A DNA stretch of 64,000 bases from Enterobacter sp. CC120223-11 (GCF_900215375.1 NZ_OBEF01000005.1:214562-278561); one strand, 5' to 3'. Positions 1 through 9,462 are shown, counted from the first letter of the stretch. The notes: a model not told the origin generated them from the letters alone. Numbers and translations: made by a program.

Positions 1-1558
1 TGGTGGCGTGCAGATTGTTGGCAAAGGCCAGCGCGGGTGGGTCAGTCATCGAGCCCGCGAGCATGCCGCAGATCGTCAGATAGTTCATTTTGGCGAGTAT
101 TCGCGCCAGGATACCCACCGTCAGCAGCGGCACGGCGGTGATGAAAATGCCATAGCCAATCCAGCTCAGGCCATCGCCTTCTGTCAGCGTCCGCACAAAA
201 TCACCGCCGGACTTGAGGCCCACCACCGCCAGGAACAGCACAATCCCCAGCTCGCGTAGCGCGAGGTTGGCGCTCGGTGGCATAAACCAGTACAGCTTGC
301 CGATGCTGCCAATGCGCCCGAGGATCAGCGCCATAATCAGTGGCCCGCCTGCCAGGCCTAGCTTGAGCGCCACCGGGAAGCCTGGAATAAACAGCGGCAC
401 GGAGCCCAGCAGTACGCCCAGCCCGATACCGATAAACACCGGCAGCATCTGCACCTGCTGAAGTTTTTGCAGCACGTTACCGACTTCCGCCGCTACCGCA
501 TCAATGGACGCCGGACGCCCGACCAGGTTGAGGATATCGCCAAACTGCAGGCTGGCATTGCTGCTGGCCACCAGTTCGACACCCGCACGATTAAGCCGCG
601 AGATCACGACGTCATAGCGCTGTTTAAAGTGCAGATCGCGGATTTTCTTGCCTAATACCTTCTCATTGGTGACCACAACGCGCTCTACCTTCAGATCCGT
701 TCCGCGCGTGGAGAGCGACGTTTCCACCTCTTTGCCGATCACCAGCTGCGCGCTGTGCAGGTCAGCCTGAAGCCCGACCAGATGCAGCAAATCTCCGGAC
801 TGAATTACCGTTCCCGGCGAAGGCACCATCAGCATGTCGTCGCGCTTCAGACGCGAGCAGATGATTTTGTCGCTGTTAAGCACGGGGACGTCCTGAATCG
901 CAAGATTGTGCAGATTTGGGTTTTCGACGCGAATGTTAATGGTGTGCAGATGGCTGTGTCCGTTCCCGGCCTGCGCATCAAACTGCTGCGCTTCTTTCTC
1001 AACGTTCACCCGGAAAAAGAGCCGCACCAGCCACATGGTCAACAGAATGCCGCAGATGCCGAACGGGTAGGCCATCGCGTAGCTCATGCCCATTTGATCG
1101 ACCACGTCAGACGGCACGCCGAGGTCGCGCAGGATCTGCTGCCCGGCGCCGAGAGCAGGCGTATTAGTGACGGCCCCGGAGAATATCCCGAGCATGACAG
1201 GCAGAGGGATGGCGAAGAGCTTATGCAGCAGCGCGGTGACCACGCCACCCAGCACAACAATCAGAATGGCAAAGAGATTGAGCCGCAGGCCAGACACCCG
1301 CAAAGAGGCAAAGAACCCCGGCCCCACCTGAATCCCGATGGTGTAGACGAACAGGATCAGGCCGAACTCCTGAATAAAGTGCAGCATGGGGCTACTGAGC
1401 GTGACGCCCGCCTGTTCGACAAAATGGCCAACAATAATGCCGCCAAACAGCACCCCGCCGATGCCAAACCCGACGCCGCGAATTTTAATGTTACCAATCC
1501 ACAGCCCCACAACCGCCACCAGCGCCAGAACGCTGACGGTTAATGCTATATCACTCAT
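1..1558 (-). CDS. yidE: YidE-type AAE-family transporter, partial (C-terminus beyond the window)
   Basis: Inner-membrane protein of the aspartate:alanine exchanger (AAE) family; the substrate of YidE is not known. The frame opens at ATG 1556-1558 ([16 protein letters not shown]) and stays open through about 519 codons to the window edge, where it reads ANNLHAT. E. coli YidE has about 553 residues, so roughly 34 are missing. Seen: an N-terminal block of membrane helices, a soluble middle with two TrkA-C (RCK-C)-like repeats (around residues 200-370, each with a short GD-x-L motif), and a second membrane block. It is transcribed alone toward the window edge, upstream of the ibpAB terminator. 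The identity is firm; the function is a family inference. Confidence 0.95.
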   Translation of the reverse strand, partial: MSDIALTVSVLALVAVVGLWIGNIKIRGVGFGIGGVLFGGIIVGHFVEQAGVTLSSPMLHFIQEFGLILFVYTIGIQVGPGFFASLRVSGLRLNLFAILIVVLGGVVTALLHKLFAIPLPVMLGIFSGAVTNTPALGAGQQILRDLGVPSDVVDQMGMSYAMAYPFGICGILLTMWLVRLFFRVNVEKEAQQFDAQAGNGHSHLHTINIRVENPNLHNLAIQDVPVLNSDKIICSRLKRDDMLMVPSPGTVIQSGDLLHLVGLQADLHSAQLVIGKEVETSLSTRGTDLKVERVVVTNEKVLGKKIRDLHFKQRYDVVISRLNRAGVELVASSNASLQFGDILNLVGRPASIDAVAAEVGNVLQKLQQVQMLPVFIGIGLGVLLGSVPLFIPGFPVALKLGLAGGPLIMALILGRIGSIGKLYWFMPPSANLALRELGIVLFLAVVGLKSGGDFVRTLTEGDGLSWIGYGIFITAVPLLTVGILARILAKMNYLTICGMLAGSMTDPPALAFANNLHAT

Positions 1559-1659
1559 CGTCTTTTCCCTGTGAATAACATTACTGATAGAAGGGATTCT
1601 GGCAGAGCGGGACAGAAATGTATTGATCGCGGCGCACAAAAAAGCCCGGTGGTAAAAGC

Positions 1660-1690
1660 AAAACGGCCACTCGAAGGGTGACCGTTTTTA
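1660..1690 (-). terminator. Rho-independent terminator of ibpAB
   Basis: On the minus strand AACGGTCAC pairs with GTGGCCGTT (one G-U pair) around a six-base loop and is followed by TTTTGCTTTT. It lies about 50 bases past the ibpB stop, so it most likely ends the ibpAB transcript. Confidence 0.75.
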
Positions 1691-1692
1691 GT

Positions 1693-1720
1693 GTTTGCAC
1701 CCTCTCTACGTGGGAGAGGG
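1693..1720. repeat. CCCTCTCCC-type palindromic repeat, copy A
   Basis: CCCTCTC and GAGAGGG flank a seven-base centre, preceded by GTTTGCA. The same GTTTGC-(A/G)-CCCTCTC arrangement recurs near 24860 and 55370, also beside terminators, so it belongs to a dispersed family in this genome. Confidence 0.6.
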
Positions 1721-1738
1721 TACCAGGCCGCAGAGGCC

Positions 1739-2167
1739 TTAGCTATTCAACGCCGGACGTTCGCTGATGGCAATGCGCTGCGGAGCGATGGCGTCCGGGA
1801 CATTGCGGGTTAAATCAATATGCAGCAGGCCGTTGGTGAAGGTCGCGCCTGAGACTTCCATATGCTCTGCAAGCGTGAAGCTCAGATTGAACGGCTGCGT
1901 CAGCAGGCCCTGATGCAGGAAAGCAGGGGCTTTTTCAGGCTGTACCGGCGTGCCTTTGACTGTCAGACGAGTCCCTTCCAGCTGCACGTCGAGCTCTTCC
2001 TGCCGGAAGCCTGCCAGCGCCAGCGTGATGCGGTAGTGGTTATCGTCGCTTTTTTCGATGTTGTACGGCGGGAAGCCCTGAGTTTCCGGGGTGTTCAGCA
2101 TCGCGTTGGCCAGTTTATCAAAGCCGATCCACTGACGCAGCATGGGGGTTAAATCGTAGTTACGCAT
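1739..2167 (-). CDS. ibpB: Small heat-shock protein IbpB
   Basis: ATP-independent holdase of the HSP20/alpha-crystallin family. With IbpA it coats aggregating proteins and hands them to DnaK/ClpB. It has 142 residues, as in E. coli. Seen: a short N-terminal arm ([19 protein letters not shown]), the alpha-crystallin domain (about residues 33-125, with the typical GVL-like stretch NGLLHIDL), and a C-terminal I-x-I motif (RIAIS). It is the second gene of ibpAB, 94 bases after ibpA. It has its own AGGAG-type ribosome site preceded by TCGCT, which resembles the ROSE thermometer pairing motif and suggests a second thermosensor. Identity is firm. Confidence 0.97.
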   Translation of the reverse strand: MRNYDLTPMLRQWIGFDKLANAMLNTPETQGFPPYNIEKSDDNHYRITLALAGFRQEELDVQLEGTRLTVKGTPVQPEKAPAFLHQGLLTQPFNLSFTLAEHMEVSGATFTNGLLHIDLTRNVPDAIAPQRIAISERPALNS

Positions 2168-2236
2168 GGTATTTCTCCTTCAAAGAAGCGAGTTAAGCCA
2201 GCACGCTCCCTGACGGCGAGCATGTGGTGGTTTTTC

Positions 2237-2254
2237 GGGCGGCGCGGGCCGCCC
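2237..2254 (-). other. GC-rich intercistronic hairpin between ibpA and ibpB
   Basis: GGGCGGC and GCCGCCC form a perfect 7-bp stem with a four-base loop just after the ibpA stop. On the transcribed strand it is followed by A residues, not U, so it is not an intrinsic terminator. It more likely protects the ibpA 3' end or sets the IbpA:IbpB ratio. Confidence 0.6.
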
Positions 2255-2261
2255 AACAGAA

Positions 2262-2675
2262 TTAGTTAATTTCGATGCGACGCGGTTTGTTCGCTTCCGG
2301 AACGACGCGCTGCAAATCGACGTACAGCAGGCCATTCACCAGGTTTGCACCTTTGACATGAATGTTTTCTGCCAGCTGGAATTTGCGCTCAAAATTGCGT
2401 TCGGCGATGCCCTGATAGAGATAGGTACGTTCTTTTTGTTCGTCAGGGTGCGAGCCTTTCACCACCAGCAGGTTATCCTGAGCTGTGATTTCCAGTTCGC
2501 TTTCGGCGAAACCGGCCACGGCGATGGCGATGCGGTAGTGGTTTTCGTCAACCAGTTCAACGTTATACGGAGGGTAGCCGCCGTTGCTTTGGCTCTGATT
2601 GTTTTCAAGCAGGTTGAACAGACGGTCGAAACCAATCGCGGAACGGTACAGCGGGGAGAGATCGAAGTTACGCAT
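2262..2675 (-). CDS. ibpA: Small heat-shock protein IbpA
   Basis: Holdase partner of IbpB; the two form mixed oligomers on aggregated protein in the cytoplasm. It has 137 residues, the same as E. coli. Seen: an N-terminal arm ([19 protein letters not shown]), the alpha-crystallin domain (about residues 35-125, with [15 protein letters not shown] near its end), and a C-terminal I-x-I motif (RIEIN). First gene of ibpAB. Its leader carries a strong sigma-32-like promoter and a ROSE-type thermometer motif directly before the start (TCGCT, then AGGAGC), matching the known heat control of this family. Confidence 0.98.
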   Translation of the reverse strand: MRNFDLSPLYRSAIGFDRLFNLLENNQSQSNGGYPPYNVELVDENHYRIAIAVAGFAESELEITAQDNLLVVKGSHPDEQKERTYLYQGIAERNFERKFQLAENIHVKGANLVNGLLYVDLQRVVPEANKPRRIEIN

Positions 2676-2772
2676 AATAATAAAGCTCCTGAAATCAGCG
2701 AGAATTTACTGACCTTCCACAATGGACAGGTCGTGAACCCGGAACACCCCTCAGGCATGTTCTTCAGTGGGT
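2676..2772 (-). ncRNA. ROSE-type RNA thermometer in the ibpA leader
   Basis: The roughly 97-base leader ends in TTCTCGCT-GATTTC-AGGAGC before ATG. ROSE thermometers are known to mask the Shine-Dalgarno AGGAG by pairing with a U(U/C)GCU motif a few bases upstream; TCGCT and AGGAG are placed that way here. Family and position support the call. I have not folded the full leader. Confidence 0.75.
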
Positions 2773-2780
2773 ACATTCTT

Positions 2781-2811
2781 AAAATGGGATTTGCGGAACG
2801 ATTATCAAGGG
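2781..2811 (-). promoter_or_regulatory. Sigma-32 heat-shock promoter of ibpAB
   Basis: On the minus strand CCCTTGATA (-35) is followed by ATCCCATTTT (-10), close to the sigma-32 consensus CTTGAAA and CCCCAT-x-T with suitable spacing. It is the only such pair I see upstream of ibpA. Confidence 0.8.
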
Positions 2812-2984
2812 CAAAGGTCTTACTTTTTTTGCACTTTTGGTCACAGGGCATAGACTGAAGGACTGCACGGATGCCGAAAGTGCGACAGGTGCCACAGAGC
2901 ACCGTATTCGGACTATTTATTTTTTCAGCGGGCCGTTATAACCCGATAGACAGGCACTCTGGGTGCCGACAACGATGATAGCGC

Positions 2985-3317
2985 ATGATGAAAACGTTAA
3001 TATTGAAAACCGTTTTATTCTCAGGGATGGTTCTGTTGGCAGGGTGTTCCAGCGTGATGTCTCACACCGGCGGCAAAGAGGGAACCTACCCCGGCACGCG
3101 CGCCAGTGCAGAGATGGTCGGGGACGATGACACCAACTGGGGCACGAAAACCCTCGTTCTGCTGGATTTACCCTTTACTGCCGTCGCCGATACGCTGCTG
3201 CTGCCGTGGGATTTTTTCCGCAAGGACAACTCGGTCCGCTCGCGCGTAGAGAAAAGCGAGCAGCAAACGCAGGCGATGAATGCCGTGATCCCACCTGCGG
3301 CGATGCCCGATCGCTGA
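2985..3317 (+). CDS. yidQ: YidQ family lipoprotein
   Basis: Small predicted lipoprotein of unknown function (DUF1375-type). It has 110 residues, the E. coli length, which supports the first of two adjacent ATG codons. Seen: a signal peptide ending in the lipobox LAGC with the lipidated Cys at residue 21, followed by conserved stretches GTYPGTRAS and LLLPWD. Residue +2 after the Cys is Ser, which would favour the outer membrane. No clear Shine-Dalgarno is visible. It stops one base before the convergent yidR stop, with no terminator between them. Function is not known. Confidence 0.9.
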   Translation: MMKTLILKTVLFSGMVLLAGCSSVMSHTGGKEGTYPGTRASAEMVGDDDTNWGTKTLVLLDLPFTAVADTLLLPWDFFRKDNSVRSRVEKSEQQTQAMNAVIPPAAMPDR

Positions 3318-3318
3318 T

Positions 3319-4542
3319 TCAGACGCCCGTGTTCGTTATCCAGAGCTGACGATAACCGCCTGTCACCTGCATCCAGGCCACAAACTCCCCCGCCGGTGAG
3401 AACACGATGGCGTCGCCCGACGGCGGATTTTCATGATCGGCCGTCAAAAAGCGAATCTCCCCACTTTGCGCATCGCACAGCGCAATCCGGTTTTCCAGCA
3501 CAAACCCCAGCCACTCTCCTGACGGATGCCAGTTGAAAGCGGACTGAATACCGCTGCTCTGCGTCAGCTGGCGCAGACCGCTACCGTCCGGCGCAATCAG
3601 CCAGAGCTGAACCACGCCCGCTTCATCGCGCATCAGAAATGCGATAGTGTCGCCTTGCGGATTGCAGCGAACCCAGTGACGCGGTGCGTTCACCAGCCCC
3701 GGAAATGCGCTATCGTGCGTATATGTCAGGCGACGCTGAACCACGCCCGCAGGCGGGGCGGGCATTGTGCTTTCGGTCCCACAAAGCGGCGCGTCGCCTG
3801 CCTGCTGCCAGCCTGATTTTTCTTTCGGTAAATCAACGATAAACAGCTCCGGGATTTTCTCCCCGCTCAGCGACAGCGTATCGCCGATAAACGCCAGCCG
3901 ATCGTTACCCACCCAGCCTTCTTCGTAGGCGCGATTGATTTCATCGCTGCCGGGCTTCGGAGTAGGCGTGGCCTGGCTCACCAGCACGCACCAGTGGCTG
4001 CCCGCATAATTGCGTGGATGATCGCCCAATAGCGTGACGGGCCCGAATGGCGCTGCCACGCCGACATTACGCAAATCCAGCGTGGGGTCGAGTTCATGCA
4101 ATACGTGATCGTTATAAGTGAAACTCACCGTTTCGCCGTTCGGGCTGTAGACATGAACATGGCTGCCGCCTCGCAGCGCACCAGGGGTAAACGGCGGGGT
4201 GATATCCATAGCATCAAGATTGCGGGTTTCGTTCCGCTGCGTCACCACGCCCCGGCGATGGTGAAAATCGTAGTGCCAGTCAGCATCCGGGTTTTCCGGG
4301 CCGTGAATAAAAACGTAGCGATTTTCATGCGGATGCACGGTAACGACGCCCACCTGTGCGCCGTCCGTCGCCTGGTAAATCACTTCAGTTTCACCGCTAT
4401 AAACGTTAACTCGCTCGATGGTTTCACCGGTAAACGATGCGCCTGATGGACGCACGTCAAACGCCAGCCAATGGCCGTCCGCCGTCCAGGTTTGGGTGTT
4501 GGTTAACTGGTGATGACGAGGAGCAAAAGTGAGTTGTTTCAT
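3319..4542 (-). CDS. yidR: YidR, predicted TolB-like beta-propeller protein
   Basis: Cytoplasmic protein of 407 residues with repeated WxPxGxxL/F-type blades (for example FNWHPSGEWLGFV near residue 350) and the conserved GGSHVHVYSPNGE, as in TolB/oligogalacturonate lyase-type propellers. An upstream in-frame start exists 14 codons earlier. ATG 4540-4542 (MKQLTFAPR) matches the E. coli protein start and was chosen. The gene lies about 50 bases after dgoT on the same strand and could be read through from the galactonate operon, but a perfect hairpin sits between them. No catalytic role is established. Confidence 0.9.
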   Translation of the reverse strand: MKQLTFAPRHHQLTNTQTWTADGHWLAFDVRPSGASFTGETIERVNVYSGETEVIYQATDGAQVGVVTVHPHENRYVFIHGPENPDADWHYDFHHRRGVVTQRNETRNLDAMDITPPFTPGALRGGSHVHVYSPNGETVSFTYNDHVLHELDPTLDLRNVGVAAPFGPVTLLGDHPRNYAGSHWCVLVSQATPTPKPGSDEINRAYEEGWVGNDRLAFIGDTLSLSGEKIPELFIVDLPKEKSGWQQAGDAPLCGTESTMPAPPAGVVQRRLTYTHDSAFPGLVNAPRHWVRCNPQGDTIAFLMRDEAGVVQLWLIAPDGSGLRQLTQSSGIQSAFNWHPSGEWLGFVLENRIALCDAQSGEIRFLTADHENPPSGDAIVFSPAGEFVAWMQVTGGYRQLWITNTGV

Positions 4543-4548
4543 GGAGGA

Positions 4549-4577
4549 ACCCTGATGCGCGTGAATCGCATCAGGGT
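4549..4577 (-). other. Perfect 11-bp hairpin between dgoT and yidR
   Basis: ACCCTGATGCG and CGCATCAGGGT pair perfectly around a seven-base loop. The 3' arm in the transcript ends in CAGGGT, which contains the only purine-rich, SD-like bases before the yidR ATG. No U tract follows, so this is not a standard terminator. It may limit yidR translation or trim the dgo mRNA. Confidence 0.55.
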
Positions 4578-4593
4578 ATAGCAAGGCAGGAAT

Positions 4594-5886
4594 TTAGCCT
4601 ACACGTTTCACATCACCGACCAGCAGGATGTAGGAGAGCGCGCCAATCAGGGTGATCACCGAGATATAGGTCAACGCAGGGGCAAAGCCGTGGGCCTGCG
4701 CCAGGTAGCCAATCACCAGTGGGACGGTGATACCGCCGAGGCCGCCCGCGAAGTTGAACACCCCACCGGTCAGGCCAATCAAACGCATCGGCGCAAGAGA
4801 AGAAACCAGCGACCAGGTGATGGACGCAAAGCCGTTACCGAAGAAGGCTACCGCCATCAGCACGGTGATCCACACTGGGTCGTTGGTGTAGTTGGCGCCC
4901 ATAATGCAGGTGGAGATCAGCAGGCCACAGATAATCGGCAGCTTACGCGAGAAGCCAATGGAGTAGCCTTTGCGGACCAGGCGATCGGCAATCCAGCCCG
5001 ACAGCAGTACGCCCACGAACGCCGCCAGGAACGGCACCGTGGTCATAAAGCCTGCTTTCAGGGCGGTGATGCCTTTTTCCTGAGTCAGATAGTTCGGGAA
5101 CCAGGTCAGGAAGAACCACAGAGTGGAGGCAATCGCGAACTGACCCAAATAAACGCCCACCAGCTTGCGATGGAACACCAGTTTCCAGTCAGCTTTGGTC
5201 AACGGCGCGCTGACTTTGTTTTCAATCTGCGCATCGCCGTCAATCAGGCCGCCGCCCTGCTCAATGTAGTCCAGCTCCGCCTGAGTGATGCCTTTGGTTT
5301 TGCGCGGTGCCTGATAAACCTTATGCCAGATCAGCGCCCAGATAATGCCGATGCCCCCGGTCACAATAAACACCCAGTGCCAGCTCAGCATCTCCTGGAT
5401 CCAGATCAGCAATGGCGTCAGGAACGCCAGGCCGACGAACTGCCCGGATGTGTAGAAGCCGACAGCCGAAGCACGTTCATGCTCAGGGAACCAGCTGGTC
5501 ACCATGCGGTTGTTGGTCGGGAAGGCGGGCGCTTCAAACACGCCGGTAATGGCGCGCAGGCCAATCAGCGACAGCAGCCCGGTGGCGAAGCCCTGGAACA
5601 GCGTGGCAACAGACCAGCCCATAATGGCGATAAAGTAAGTGGTGCGGGAGCCTAAACGGTCGAGCACGCGCCCACCGGGGATCTGGCAAAGCGTATACAT
5701 CCAGGCAAACGCCGAGAAGATATAGCCCATTTCCGTTTTGGTAATCCCAAACTCTTCCTGAATATGCGCCGAAGCGACCGCAAGGTTGGCGCGATCGACG
5801 TAGCAAATCACCACGGTAATAAAAATCATCAGCAGCGTCAGGTAGCGACGACGCCCGGTTTTAGCGGTAGTCACAGAAATATCCAT
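4594..5886 (-). CDS. dgoT: D-galactonate:proton symporter DgoT
   Basis: Major facilitator of the anion:cation symporter family (SLC17-like); imports D-galactonate with protons across the inner membrane. It has 430 residues, equal to E. coli. About 12 membrane segments are visible. Arg47 in [10 protein letters not shown] and the charged pair near [11 protein letters not shown] are the transport residues known for this family. The MFS signature follows TM2 ([11 protein letters not shown]). It is the last gene of dgoRKADT, separated from dgoD by about 130 bases holding a REP-like palindrome, which may reduce its expression relative to the enzymes. Confidence 0.97.
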   Translation of the reverse strand: MDISVTTAKTGRRRYLTLLMIFITVVICYVDRANLAVASAHIQEEFGITKTEMGYIFSAFAWMYTLCQIPGGRVLDRLGSRTTYFIAIMGWSVATLFQGFATGLLSLIGLRAITGVFEAPAFPTNNRMVTSWFPEHERASAVGFYTSGQFVGLAFLTPLLIWIQEMLSWHWVFIVTGGIGIIWALIWHKVYQAPRKTKGITQAELDYIEQGGGLIDGDAQIENKVSAPLTKADWKLVFHRKLVGVYLGQFAIASTLWFFLTWFPNYLTQEKGITALKAGFMTTVPFLAAFVGVLLSGWIADRLVRKGYSIGFSRKLPIICGLLISTCIMGANYTNDPVWITVLMAVAFFGNGFASITWSLVSSLAPMRLIGLTGGVFNFAGGLGGITVPLVIGYLAQAHGFAPALTYISVITLIGALSYILLVGDVKRVG

Positions 5887-5971
5887 TCATCTGTCTCCAG
5901 ATTTTGGGCATAGCGCGGCTGGTCACCATGCCCTGTTATATACAGAGGGTTATATTTTTTTATTTAATATT

Positions 5972-6003
5972 TTGCCCGGTGGCGCGTGGCTTACCGAGCC
6001 TGC
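5972..6003. repeat. REP-like palindrome between dgoD and dgoT
   Basis: TGCCCGGTGGCGC, a short centre, and TTACCGAGCCTGC resemble the GCCCGG...CCGGGC repetitive extragenic palindromes seen at four other junctions here. The right arm carries mismatches. Confidence 0.6.
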
Positions 6004-6013
6004 GACGTGGTGT

Positions 6014-7162
6014 TTACCATTCCGCGACGCTGCCATCCGGGTAACGCCAAAGCGGGTTACGCCAGTCCGGGGCCTGCTTGCTCATTTCGATGACTTTCGC
6101 TTCGTCAATCTCCACGCCCAGGCCCGGCTTCATCAGCGGTCTGAAATAGCCGCCGTCCATGCTGAAGTCTTCTTTATTGATAACAAAGTCGAGCAGCTCC
6201 GCACCTTTGTTGTAGTGAATGCCCATACTCTGCTCCTGCAACACGGCGTTGCGGGAAACAAAATCGATGTGCAGACAGGCCGCCAGCGCAATAGGGCCCA
6301 GCGGGCAGTGCGGTGCCAGCGACACATCATAGGCTTCGGCCATTGCCGCAATTTTGTGACATTCGGTGATGCCGCCTGCGTGAGAGAGATCGGGCTGCAA
6401 AATCGCCAGACCGCCTGCCTCTAACACGCGTTTGAACTCGAAGCGCGAGAACATGCGCTCGCCTGCGGCAATCGGAATATGGGTTTGCTCGGCAAGCTTC
6501 GGATAGTATTCCGCCTGCTCCGCCAGCACCGGCTCTTCGATAAACAGCGGGCGATAGGGCTCCAGCTCTTTGATCAGCACTTTCGCCATCGGCGCGCTGA
6601 CGCGACCGTGGAAATCGAGGCCAAACTCAATCTCATTGCCGAACGCTTCGCGAATTTGCGCCACGGTATGCACCGCCGCGTCCACGCTGCGGGAGCTGTC
6701 GATAATGCCCATCTCTTCGCAGCCGTTCAGCTTGAAGGTGTCGAAGCCAATGCCGCGCAGGGTTTTGATGCCATCAATGACATCTGCCGGACGATCGCCG
6801 CCCACCCAGCTGTAGGCTTTAATTTTGTCGCGCACCAGGCCGCCCATCAGCTGCCACACCGGCGCGCCGAGCACTTTGCCTTTGATGTCCCACAATGCCT
6901 GGTCGATACCGGCGATGGCGCTCATCAGGATCGGGCCGCCGCGGTAGAAACCGCCGCGATACATCACCTGCCACAAGTCATTAATGCGCGCAGGGTCCTG
7001 ACCAATCAGGTATTCACCCAACTCATGCACGGCGGCTTCCACCGTCCGCGCTTTGCCTTCGATAACGGGTTCGCCCCAGCCAATTACGCCTTCATCGGTT
7101 TCGATTTTCAGGAACATCCAGCGCGGCGGTAAGCGGTAGGTTGTCAGTTTGGTGATTTTCAT
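6014..7162 (-). CDS. dgoD: D-galactonate dehydratase
   Basis: Converts D-galactonate to 2-keto-3-deoxy-D-galactonate, first step of the De Ley-Doudoroff galactonate route; cytoplasmic, Mg-dependent. It has 382 residues, as in E. coli. Enolase-superfamily architecture: an N-terminal capping domain (to about 115) and a (beta/alpha)7-beta barrel. Metal ligands are visible as the Asp of LDFHGR, the Glu pair of IEEPVL and the Glu of AAGERM. The DFH histidine and the later APHCPLGP histidine match the acid/base residues known for this family. Its ATG overlaps the dgoA stop by four bases, so the two are translationally coupled. Confidence 0.97.
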   Translation of the reverse strand: MKITKLTTYRLPPRWMFLKIETDEGVIGWGEPVIEGKARTVEAAVHELGEYLIGQDPARINDLWQVMYRGGFYRGGPILMSAIAGIDQALWDIKGKVLGAPVWQLMGGLVRDKIKAYSWVGGDRPADVIDGIKTLRGIGFDTFKLNGCEEMGIIDSSRSVDAAVHTVAQIREAFGNEIEFGLDFHGRVSAPMAKVLIKELEPYRPLFIEEPVLAEQAEYYPKLAEQTHIPIAAGERMFSRFEFKRVLEAGGLAILQPDLSHAGGITECHKIAAMAEAYDVSLAPHCPLGPIALAACLHIDFVSRNAVLQEQSMGIHYNKGAELLDFVINKEDFSMDGGYFRPLMKPGLGVEIDEAKVIEMSKQAPDWRNPLWRYPDGSVAEW

Positions 7163-7776
7163 TGGGTGGCCTCCTGCCAGGCTTTTACAAAGGCCGCAGC
7201 CTGCTGTGCGGAACGTTCAACGGTTTGCCCGGCGCGATAGAGATCGCTACCCAGCCCGGCGCCTGCGCAGCCTGCATCCAGCCACACGTTCAGGTTTTCT
7301 GGCGTCACGCCGCCAACGGCAAACACCGGCACCTCTTTCGGCAGCACGGCCTTCAGCGCTTTGATGTAGTCCGGGCCAAACGCCGAGGAAGGGAAAATTT
7401 TCAGCGTTTGCGCGCCCGCTTCCAGCGCAGTAAAGGCTTCAGTTGCCGTGGCACAGCCCGCGCAAACCGTCATGCCGTGCGCGACCGCGCGGCGAATCAC
7501 GTCGGCGTTAGTGTTCGGCGTGACCACAAGCTTGCTGCCCATTGCAGCTAATGTGTCGACATCTTCTGGATTCAGTACCGTTCCGGCACCGATCAGCGCC
7601 TTATCACCAAATTCCGCCACCATCGCGGCGATACTGGTTTGCCACTCCGGCGAGTTGAGGGGAATTTCTACGGCGTCGAATCCTGCGTCAAGAATAGCGG
7701 CGACGTGGTCGCGCGCCTCTTCCGGCCTGATACCGCGCAAAATGGCGATCAGCGGAAGTTTAGTTTGCCACTGCAT
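7159..7776 (-). CDS. dgoA: 2-dehydro-3-deoxy-6-phosphogalactonate aldolase
   Basis: Splits 2-keto-3-deoxy-6-phosphogalactonate into pyruvate and glyceraldehyde 3-phosphate, the last step of galactonate breakdown. It has 205 residues, as in E. coli, so it is a single-domain aldolase and not fused to the dehydratase. Seen: the class I KDPG-aldolase Glu in VEIPLNSP (about residue 37) and the Schiff-base Lys in TLKIFPSS (about residue 126), plus the phosphate-binding GGVTPEN. It overlaps dgoK by 17 bases and dgoD by four, typical of tight coupling inside the operon. Confidence 0.97.
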   Translation of the reverse strand: MQWQTKLPLIAILRGIRPEEARDHVAAILDAGFDAVEIPLNSPEWQTSIAAMVAEFGDKALIGAGTVLNPEDVDTLAAMGSKLVVTPNTNADVIRRAVAHGMTVCAGCATATEAFTALEAGAQTLKIFPSSAFGPDYIKALKAVLPKEVPVFAVGGVTPENLNVWLDAGCAGAGLGSDLYRAGQTVERSAQQAAAFVKAWQEATQ

Positions 7777-8638
7777 GGGCGATGCTCCTTATACCTGCCT
7801 GGAATGCCGCGTCGCCGGAAACGAACGTCGAACAGCGCCCCACGCGGCTTAGCGCCTGCTGGTAGCGGTCGGCGAGGGATTTTCCTGCGACGAGGGTTAT
7901 CGCCTGTTCACCGGGGAAGCGTTCGCACATCGTTGCGACTTCCGCGCCGATAAGCAGGCCGGATAAAAATTCGCTCACCGCTTCGCGCGGAAGATTTCCG
8001 AGCACGTGAGAGGCGCGAATTTCAAAAAGCTGCGGCAGCAGGGCAGGTTCAGAGAGCCCTTTTTCCAGACCGGTGGCGAATGCCTCGGGCGACGTCTCCT
8101 GCTCAGGCAGGCCCGCGCCCACCAGCGAATGCTTCAGCAGAAGATGGTGCAGCTCGCCGGTCATCACGGTCCGGAAATCAAAAATTTGCTGGTTGTCCGC
8201 CAGCACCCATTTGCAGTGAGTGCCCGGCATGACGTACAGCGACGCTGGCGCTAACTGACGAGCGCCCAGAAGCTGGGTCTCTTCACCGCGCATAACGTTG
8301 TGGTTGTTGTCTCTCGACACGGAAAGGCCTGGAACTATCCATACTTTGTCGGCAACGGGCGTTAACTGCTGGCCAATTGCCGAAAAATGCACAGGAACGG
8401 GTAAATACGGGGCAATCTTCCAGCCGACGTTGCTGCCGACCATGCCCGCCATCAAAACCGGCGTTTCGGCATCACGCCAGCCGGTAGTGATTTCAGCTAA
8501 CACCGCTTCGGGGGAACGCCCGTTGAGGCGGGTGACGCCTGCTTCAGATTGCCGGTTCTCCAGGCACTCATCGCCCTGATAAAGCCAGGCGCGCAGGTTG
8601 GTCGATCCCCAGTCGATTGCGATGTAGCGTGATGTCAT
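7760..8638 (-). CDS. dgoK: 2-dehydro-3-deoxygalactonokinase
   Basis: Phosphorylates 2-keto-3-deoxygalactonate at C6 with ATP, the middle step of the pathway. It has 292 residues, as in E. coli. The ASKHA-type N-terminal phosphate motif is visible as AIDWGSTNLRAWL, with a second glycine-rich block (MPGTHCKWV, then MTGELH). It overlaps dgoR upstream (ATGA-type, four bases) and dgoA downstream. The order regulator-kinase-aldolase-dehydratase-transporter leaves no doubt about the pathway. Confidence 0.96.
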   Translation of the reverse strand: MTSRYIAIDWGSTNLRAWLYQGDECLENRQSEAGVTRLNGRSPEAVLAEITTGWRDAETPVLMAGMVGSNVGWKIAPYLPVPVHFSAIGQQLTPVADKVWIVPGLSVSRDNNHNVMRGEETQLLGARQLAPASLYVMPGTHCKWVLADNQQIFDFRTVMTGELHHLLLKHSLVGAGLPEQETSPEAFATGLEKGLSEPALLPQLFEIRASHVLGNLPREAVSEFLSGLLIGAEVATMCERFPGEQAITLVAGKSLADRYQQALSRVGRCSTFVSGDAAFQAGIRSIAHAVAN

Positions 8639-9324
8639 GTGCTTTCCTTTAGCCTTCGTGTTGAGCTGGCGATCATGGTGAGCGCCGCCTGCTCTGCCGC
8701 ATTGCTGTCCTGATGCCTGATGGCATCAAACAGCGCCTTGTGCTCCTGGAGGGTCTGGGGCATGTTGGCCTCATCGCCCATCCAGGTGCGTTCAAAAACT
8801 GCCCGCTGGAGCGAACTTATCGCCACGCTGAGCTGCTGTAATACCGGGTTGTGGACCGAAGCCAGCACCGCCTCGTGATAGCGAATATCGGCTTCGTTAA
8901 AGGCGTCGCGGTCCTGGTTGTTGGCGACCATGTCATTCAGCGCCGCTTCAATCTGTGCCAGGTCGCTGGAGGTGGCGCGTTCCGCCGCCCAGCGTGCGAT
9001 GGCGGGCTCCACCAGGTTTCGCACTTCGCTCATTGCCACAATCAGCCGCGGGTCGTAATCACTCTCGAGCACCCACTCCAGAATGTCGGTGTCCAGGTAG
9101 TTCCACTCGTTACGCGGCGCGACAAACGCACCGCGATAACGCTTCATTTCAATCAGCCGCTTCGCCATCAGCGAGCGGAACACTTCACGAATGATATTGC
9201 GTGAAGTTTCAAACTCTTCGCAGAGATCGGCCTCTGCGGGCAGCGCCGCACCGGGGACGTATTTGCCGCTCACAATCTGGCGGCCCAGCGTCACGATGAT
9301 GCGGTCAGTTTTGGTCAGGTTCAT
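8635..9324 (-). CDS. dgoR: GntR/FadR-family repressor of the galactonate operon, DgoR
   Basis: Transcription repressor that in E. coli autoregulates dgo and is released by galactonate. It has 229 residues from ATG 9322-9324 (MNLTKTDR), which has AGGAC ahead of it and matches the E. coli start; a longer in-frame extension lacks such support. The winged helix-turn-helix occupies about residues 6-72 (LPAEADLCEEFETSRNIIREVFRSL in part). The FCD effector domain follows with the metal-site pattern: Asp in EADIRYHEAVL, and later His residues. Operator-like palindromes lie 60-140 bases upstream. Confidence 0.95.
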   Translation of the reverse strand: MNLTKTDRIIVTLGRQIVSGKYVPGAALPAEADLCEEFETSRNIIREVFRSLMAKRLIEMKRYRGAFVAPRNEWNYLDTDILEWVLESDYDPRLIVAMSEVRNLVEPAIARWAAERATSSDLAQIEAALNDMVANNQDRDAFNEADIRYHEAVLASVHNPVLQQLSVAISSLQRAVFERTWMGDEANMPQTLQEHKALFDAIRHQDSNAAEQAALTMIASSTRRLKEST

Positions 9325-9388
9325 GGTGTGTCCTTTGTCTCGGATTAACCCGCCTACTTTACCGCGACTGCCGACATTACTCTCACTT

Positions 9389-9399
9389 TTGCAGTACAA
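9389..9399. promoter_or_regulatory. Third DgoR-like half palindrome
   Basis: TTGCAGTACAA differs by one base from the TTGTAGTACAA core found twice in the main operator. Its centre is 43 bases from the nearest core, close to four helical turns. Inferred as an auxiliary DgoR site. Confidence 0.45.
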
Positions 9400-9432
9400 A
9401 CGTGACGCTATTCATCACTCCATGCGGCGTAA

Positions 9433-9462
9433 TGTAGTACAACATGATAATGTTGTACTACA
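9433..9462. promoter_or_regulatory. DgoR operator: perfect 13-bp inverted repeat
   Basis: TGTAGTACAACAT and ATGTTGTACTACA pair perfectly around GATA. Each arm is itself a near-palindrome (TTGTAGTACAA type), so two dimers could sit 21 bases apart on the same DNA face. A half CRP site (TGTGA read on the minus strand, 9470-9474) abuts it. Position upstream of dgoR and GntR-type symmetry support the call. Confidence 0.75.

Noticed and set aside
755..1543. Plus-strand open frame of 262 codons
   Set aside because: It lies wholly antisense to yidE, whose frame matches a known family to the residue. Its protein is rich in His, Arg, Gln and Asp, as expected from a GC-rich complement.
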